From Chitinophagales bacterium (lineage in GTDB: Bacteria > Bacteroidota > Bacteroidia > Chitinophagales > LD1): a DNA stretch of 64,000 bases. The notes below the pieces were generated by a model. It was not told where the DNA came from. It ran no database searches and was given only the letters and a program-made list of their open reading frames with translations. Both the position numbers and the translations under genes were made by a program. Of the stretch, positions 61,604 to 64,000 are shown one piece after another (the first letter of the stretch is position 1; each line of letters starts with the position of its first letter). The stretch spans positions 1 to 64,000 of the forward strand of contig JAEUVA010000012.1 in the NCBI GenBank assembly GCA_016787045.1, read 5' to 3'.

Positions 61604-63022
61604 TTACACCCACCCAATATTCTCTAAATACGCCATGCCGCTTTTGTGTTCCTTAGTGGCAGCTTGTTTCAATTCGTGTTCAAATTCTGCTTTTGCTGCT
61701 CTTCGTGTTTTATCATCAGGCAGGCGGATGGCTTGGTTTAAAAATTCCAGCGTATGTTTTTCAATCAGGTAAAAGGCATCGTTGGTTTGCTGAAAGTATT
61801 TGTAGTTGCGGAGTGTGGTAGTAAGCCATTCAAAATTCTTTAACTCGTAATACGCAATGAGTTGATAGAGCATAGCCACCCGATAAATCACCGGTCGGTT
61901 TTCACGTGCAAGTTTAGATTGATTGAAAAACAGTAAATAATCCAGCGCCTTGTTGTATTCTTTTTCTTTCAAACACAAACCCGAAATGCTGATGTGCAGC
62001 TTTATCAGTTCGGCTTCATTCAATTCATTTTGATGCAAAGGCAGTTCGGCTTCTATCCACTTCAATAATTTTTTACCTTCTGCATTTCTCTTGCCTGTGA
62101 TGTAGTTATTAAGCTTTAAGCGAAGCAGGCAAACAAATTTGTTTGTAGAGCCCCATTTGCTGATGGGTTCAAATGTTTCCAGCTGCCGAACTATTGCATC
62201 CATGCTTTCTCCGGCACTTGTTGCTGTTAAACCCGCGTTGTAGAGTGCGTTGATATAACCTATTTCACTTAACACATAAGCGTGAGATATGGGCTGTTTC
62301 AGTTCCACTAAACGCAGATTGCTTTTCAGTGCAACGGGATAGTTTCGCTCCACGGTATAGAGCAAACTTTTTAGTGTTTCGGCACTTGCCTGTGCTTTTT
62401 TGCTGCTATACTTTTTTTTAGCATTCAGCAGCGGGTGCTTGCTAAATGCCTGTATATTATTCGCTTCCTTTTTTCCACGCTGAAGGTACAGATGGTGTGC
62501 CTCAAAAAACAAAACCTTCAACTGCTTGTCTTCTTGGGCTTTTTCATCTATTTTTTTTGCAATCTGCAAATACTGCTGCCCGCGTTGTAAGGTAGCCATA
62601 ATGTTAGCCAAATTCCAAATTATCAACTGCTCCAGTTCAAACTCTTCTGCCTCTTGCGCCTCGGCAAGTGCAGCCAGCAGCAGGTCTTCCGCTTGCTGAC
62701 TAAGCTTACGGCTAAGCAAGGTTTCGGCATATTCTATTTGCTGTAAAATACGCAGGCGGGCATACTTTGGTTGAAGTTGCTCGTGCAGTATAGCAAGCAG
62801 CGCACTGTACAAATAAGATTTGGTGTTGCTGAAATTTATCGTCAGGTTTTCTCCGGCAAAGTATTTTTTGGCATCCGTATCGTTTTTTATTTCGCCTTTG
62901 GCAATAGCATCAAACAGGCGTACAAAGTTGGTATCGGATTTGGTGGCATACTTTTCTTTAAAAAGTTTTTTCTCTGTGGCCGTAAGCGTGTTGATTAAAA
63001 CGTAGAGGTCATCCTTTTTCAC
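61604..63022 (-). CDS. Conserved hypothetical helical (TPR-like) protein
   Basis: I do not recognise the family. The 472-residue product is almost entirely helical, with repeated ~35-40-residue helix pairs (QQAEDLLLAALAEAQEAEEFELEQLIIWNLANIM; EYNKALDYLLFFNQSKL) resembling tetratricopeptide repeats, rich in Leu/Ala/Lys, with no signal peptide or membrane segment. The N-terminus (MKKDDLYVLINTLTATEKKLFKEKY) may be a small separate helical domain. It is divergent from the secreted protein at 63119, with 96 bp between the starts. Confidence 0.7.
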   Translation of the reverse strand: MKKDDLYVLINTLTATEKKLFKEKYATKSDTNFVRLFDAIAKGEIKNDTDAKKYFAGENLTINFSNTKSYLYSALLAILHEQLQPKYARLRILQQIEYAETLLSRKLSQQAEDLLLAALAEAQEAEEFELEQLIIWNLANIMATLQRGQQYLQIAKKIDEKAQEDKQLKVLFFEAHHLYLQRGKKEANNIQAFSKHPLLNAKKKYSSKKAQASAETLKSLLYTVERNYPVALKSNLRLVELKQPISHAYVLSEIGYINALYNAGLTATSAGESMDAIVRQLETFEPISKWGSTNKFVCLLRLKLNNYITGKRNAEGKKLLKWIEAELPLHQNELNEAELIKLHISISGLCLKEKEYNKALDYLLFFNQSKLARENRPVIYRVAMLYQLIAYYELKNFEWLTTTLRNYKYFQQTNDAFYLIEKHTLEFLNQAIRLPDDKTRRAAKAEFEHELKQAATKEHKSGMAYLENIGWV

Positions 63023-63118
63023 GTTTGTAATATGCTCACTCGTTCCATTTTTTCAAAATTTTGGTTTTGACACTGTTCTGTGTTGCACCACGTTTGCACC
63101 AACAAAAAAACACAGAAA

Positions 63119-64000
63119 ATGAAAAACAAATTCACGCTTGTTGCAACCCTGCTGCTTGGTAGCTTCTACGCAAACGCACAAATTTCACACAACACTTATG
63201 GCGATGGCAGCTTGCGCCTGCTCAGCGACCGCTACAGAGAATGGAGCACACAAACCTTTGAATGGGACGATAGCGACTCCTCTGCGTACAGCTACAATGC
63301 ACAAGGAATGGAAAGCGAGAAACGCAGGTTTTTCTCGCCAGCTAACGTTTGGAACTATGCCAACCGAAAAACGCAAACCTACACACCCACAGGCAAAATT
63401 CTTTTACTGATTGATTCAAACTTTGCATCAGCAGCCGGCAGTAAGCGTAATGAGTATGCATATAATGCTAATGACCAGGAAACCTTATTGACTACCTATC
63501 GTGTTTCCAGCGGAAACTGGATTCTTGAGGCAAGGTTCCAAACCAACTACACTGCTTTTGATAGCATAAATGTTTACCTGACTCAATTATACCAAAACAA
63601 TGTATGGGAAAACGCATCTCGCGAACGGTATGCTTACAATGCTCAGAACCGCGATACCTCGCGCACTTATGAAATATGGAACAACAACCAGTGGAAAGGA
63701 TATACAAGGCAGATTGAAACATTAAACGGAAACGGATCGGTAGCGAGTGTTACTAACCAGACATATGATACGCTGTCTGCTTCTTACAAAAACTATAGTC
63801 AATTTACTTATCTCTATGATGCCAATAACCGCGTCATCTCCTACACCCTTAAATTTTGGGATATAGCAAATAACTTATGGGCAAACAGTTCTCTTTCCTC
63901 CTTTTCTTATGATGCCAACGGCAATCTGGAGCAAACCCTAACCGAAGAATGGGATGCTGCTAATCTGGAATGGGATTTATACAACTTAATTACCAATACG
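63119..64000 (+). CDS. Secreted protein with RHS/YD-like repeats, C-terminus off the window
   Basis: ATG 63119 opens a frame that runs to the last base (294 codons). A signal peptide (ending FYANA) is followed by degenerate repeats of about 25-35 residues mixing Tyr/Asn-rich strands and Trp (YSYNAQGMESEKRRFF, EYAYNANDQETLLTTYRVSSGNW, YAYNAQNRDTSRTYEIWNNNQW, FTYLYDANNRVISYTLKFWD, FSYDANGNLEQTLTEEWD), resembling YD/RHS-type beta-shell repeats of Bacteroidota secreted proteins. A T9SS sorting domain may follow beyond the edge. Confidence 0.75.
   Translation, partial: MKNKFTLVATLLLGSFYANAQISHNTYGDGSLRLLSDRYREWSTQTFEWDDSDSSAYSYNAQGMESEKRRFFSPANVWNYANRKTQTYTPTGKILLLIDSNFASAAGSKRNEYAYNANDQETLLTTYRVSSGNWILEARFQTNYTAFDSINVYLTQLYQNNVWENASRERYAYNAQNRDTSRTYEIWNNNQWKGYTRQIETLNGNGSVASVTNQTYDTLSASYKNYSQFTYLYDANNRVISYTLKFWDIANNLWANSSLSSFSYDANGNLEQTLTEEWDAANLEWDLYNLITNT

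Overview
This 64 kb window comes from a Bacteroidota chromosome, most likely a Chitinophagales/Sphingobacteriales-type member. The signs are many Bacteroidota-restricted families (DUF6089, DUF4271, GEVED, DUF7948/SBBP-type proteins), type IX secretion (T9SS) sorting domains of type A and B, an OmpA-family protein with calcium-binding repeats, promoters of the TTG-N18/21-TAnnTT(T/C)G type, and weak or absent Shine-Dalgarno sequences. I see no rRNA, insertion sequence, prophage or CRISPR array; it reads as ordinary core chromosome interspersed with very large surface proteins.

Layout. 1-9261 (minus) is the N-terminal 3087 residues of a giant secreted repeat protein whose C-terminus lies outside the window. 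Its 5' leader holds a promoter, a 37-codon Cys-containing leader ORF and an intrinsic-terminator hairpin. 9738-15395 holds aroE, an unknown helical protein, uvrB, tRNA-Ser(UGA), DNA polymerase IV and an O6-alkylguanine methyltransferase, so it is rich in DNA-repair genes. 15388-17217 is an unusual sugar-phosphate-isomerase-like/alpha-beta-hydrolase fusion. 17397-21311 is a YadA-head-like repeat protein. 21318-27845 (minus) is the cell-shape operon mreB-mreC-mreD-mrdA(PBP2)-rodA followed by an M28 peptidase. 28103-31747 holds an OmpA-family protein and accC.

31786-35599 (minus) is an Omp85-like protein, a DUF4271 membrane protein and a HemD-like uroporphyrinogen-III synthase. The HemD reading frame starts with a histone-H1-like Lys/Ala tail and is broken at an A9 run that forms a perfect A AAA AAG slippery heptamer. 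35661-38051 holds hemW and a DUF1015 protein. prfB (38866-39967) carries the classical RF2 +1 programmed frameshift and is followed by a T9SS cargo protein and hldD. After that come a DUF47 protein, a flippase, a small T9SS protein, a 1354-residue T9SS type B protein with a long Gly-rich domain, a PurM-like protein and an NtrC-type regulator.

The RNase P RNA gene lies at 51629-51990 (minus). 52069-58935 (plus) is a run of small metabolic genes: methyltransferase, DinB-fold protein, DUF885 peptidase, lipid kinase, phosphopantetheinyl transferase, DUF6089, DUF1801 and an EamA transporter. 58987-63022 (minus) holds DUF1761, a fused 2-oxoacid dehydrogenase E1 alpha-beta and an unknown helical protein. 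A secreted protein starts at 63119 and runs off the right edge.

The observations most worth a second look are: (i) the HemD frameshift with an H1-like tail; (ii) a degenerate heptanucleotide repeat (consensus GATTTCG, five units, about 35 bp) lying in frame inside three unrelated housekeeping genes (hemW, DUF1015, E1); (iii) the leader ORF/terminator arrangement upstream of the giant surface protein; (iv) an M28 peptidase with His at the catalytic Glu position. All functional calls come from reading motifs by eye; no database search was run.
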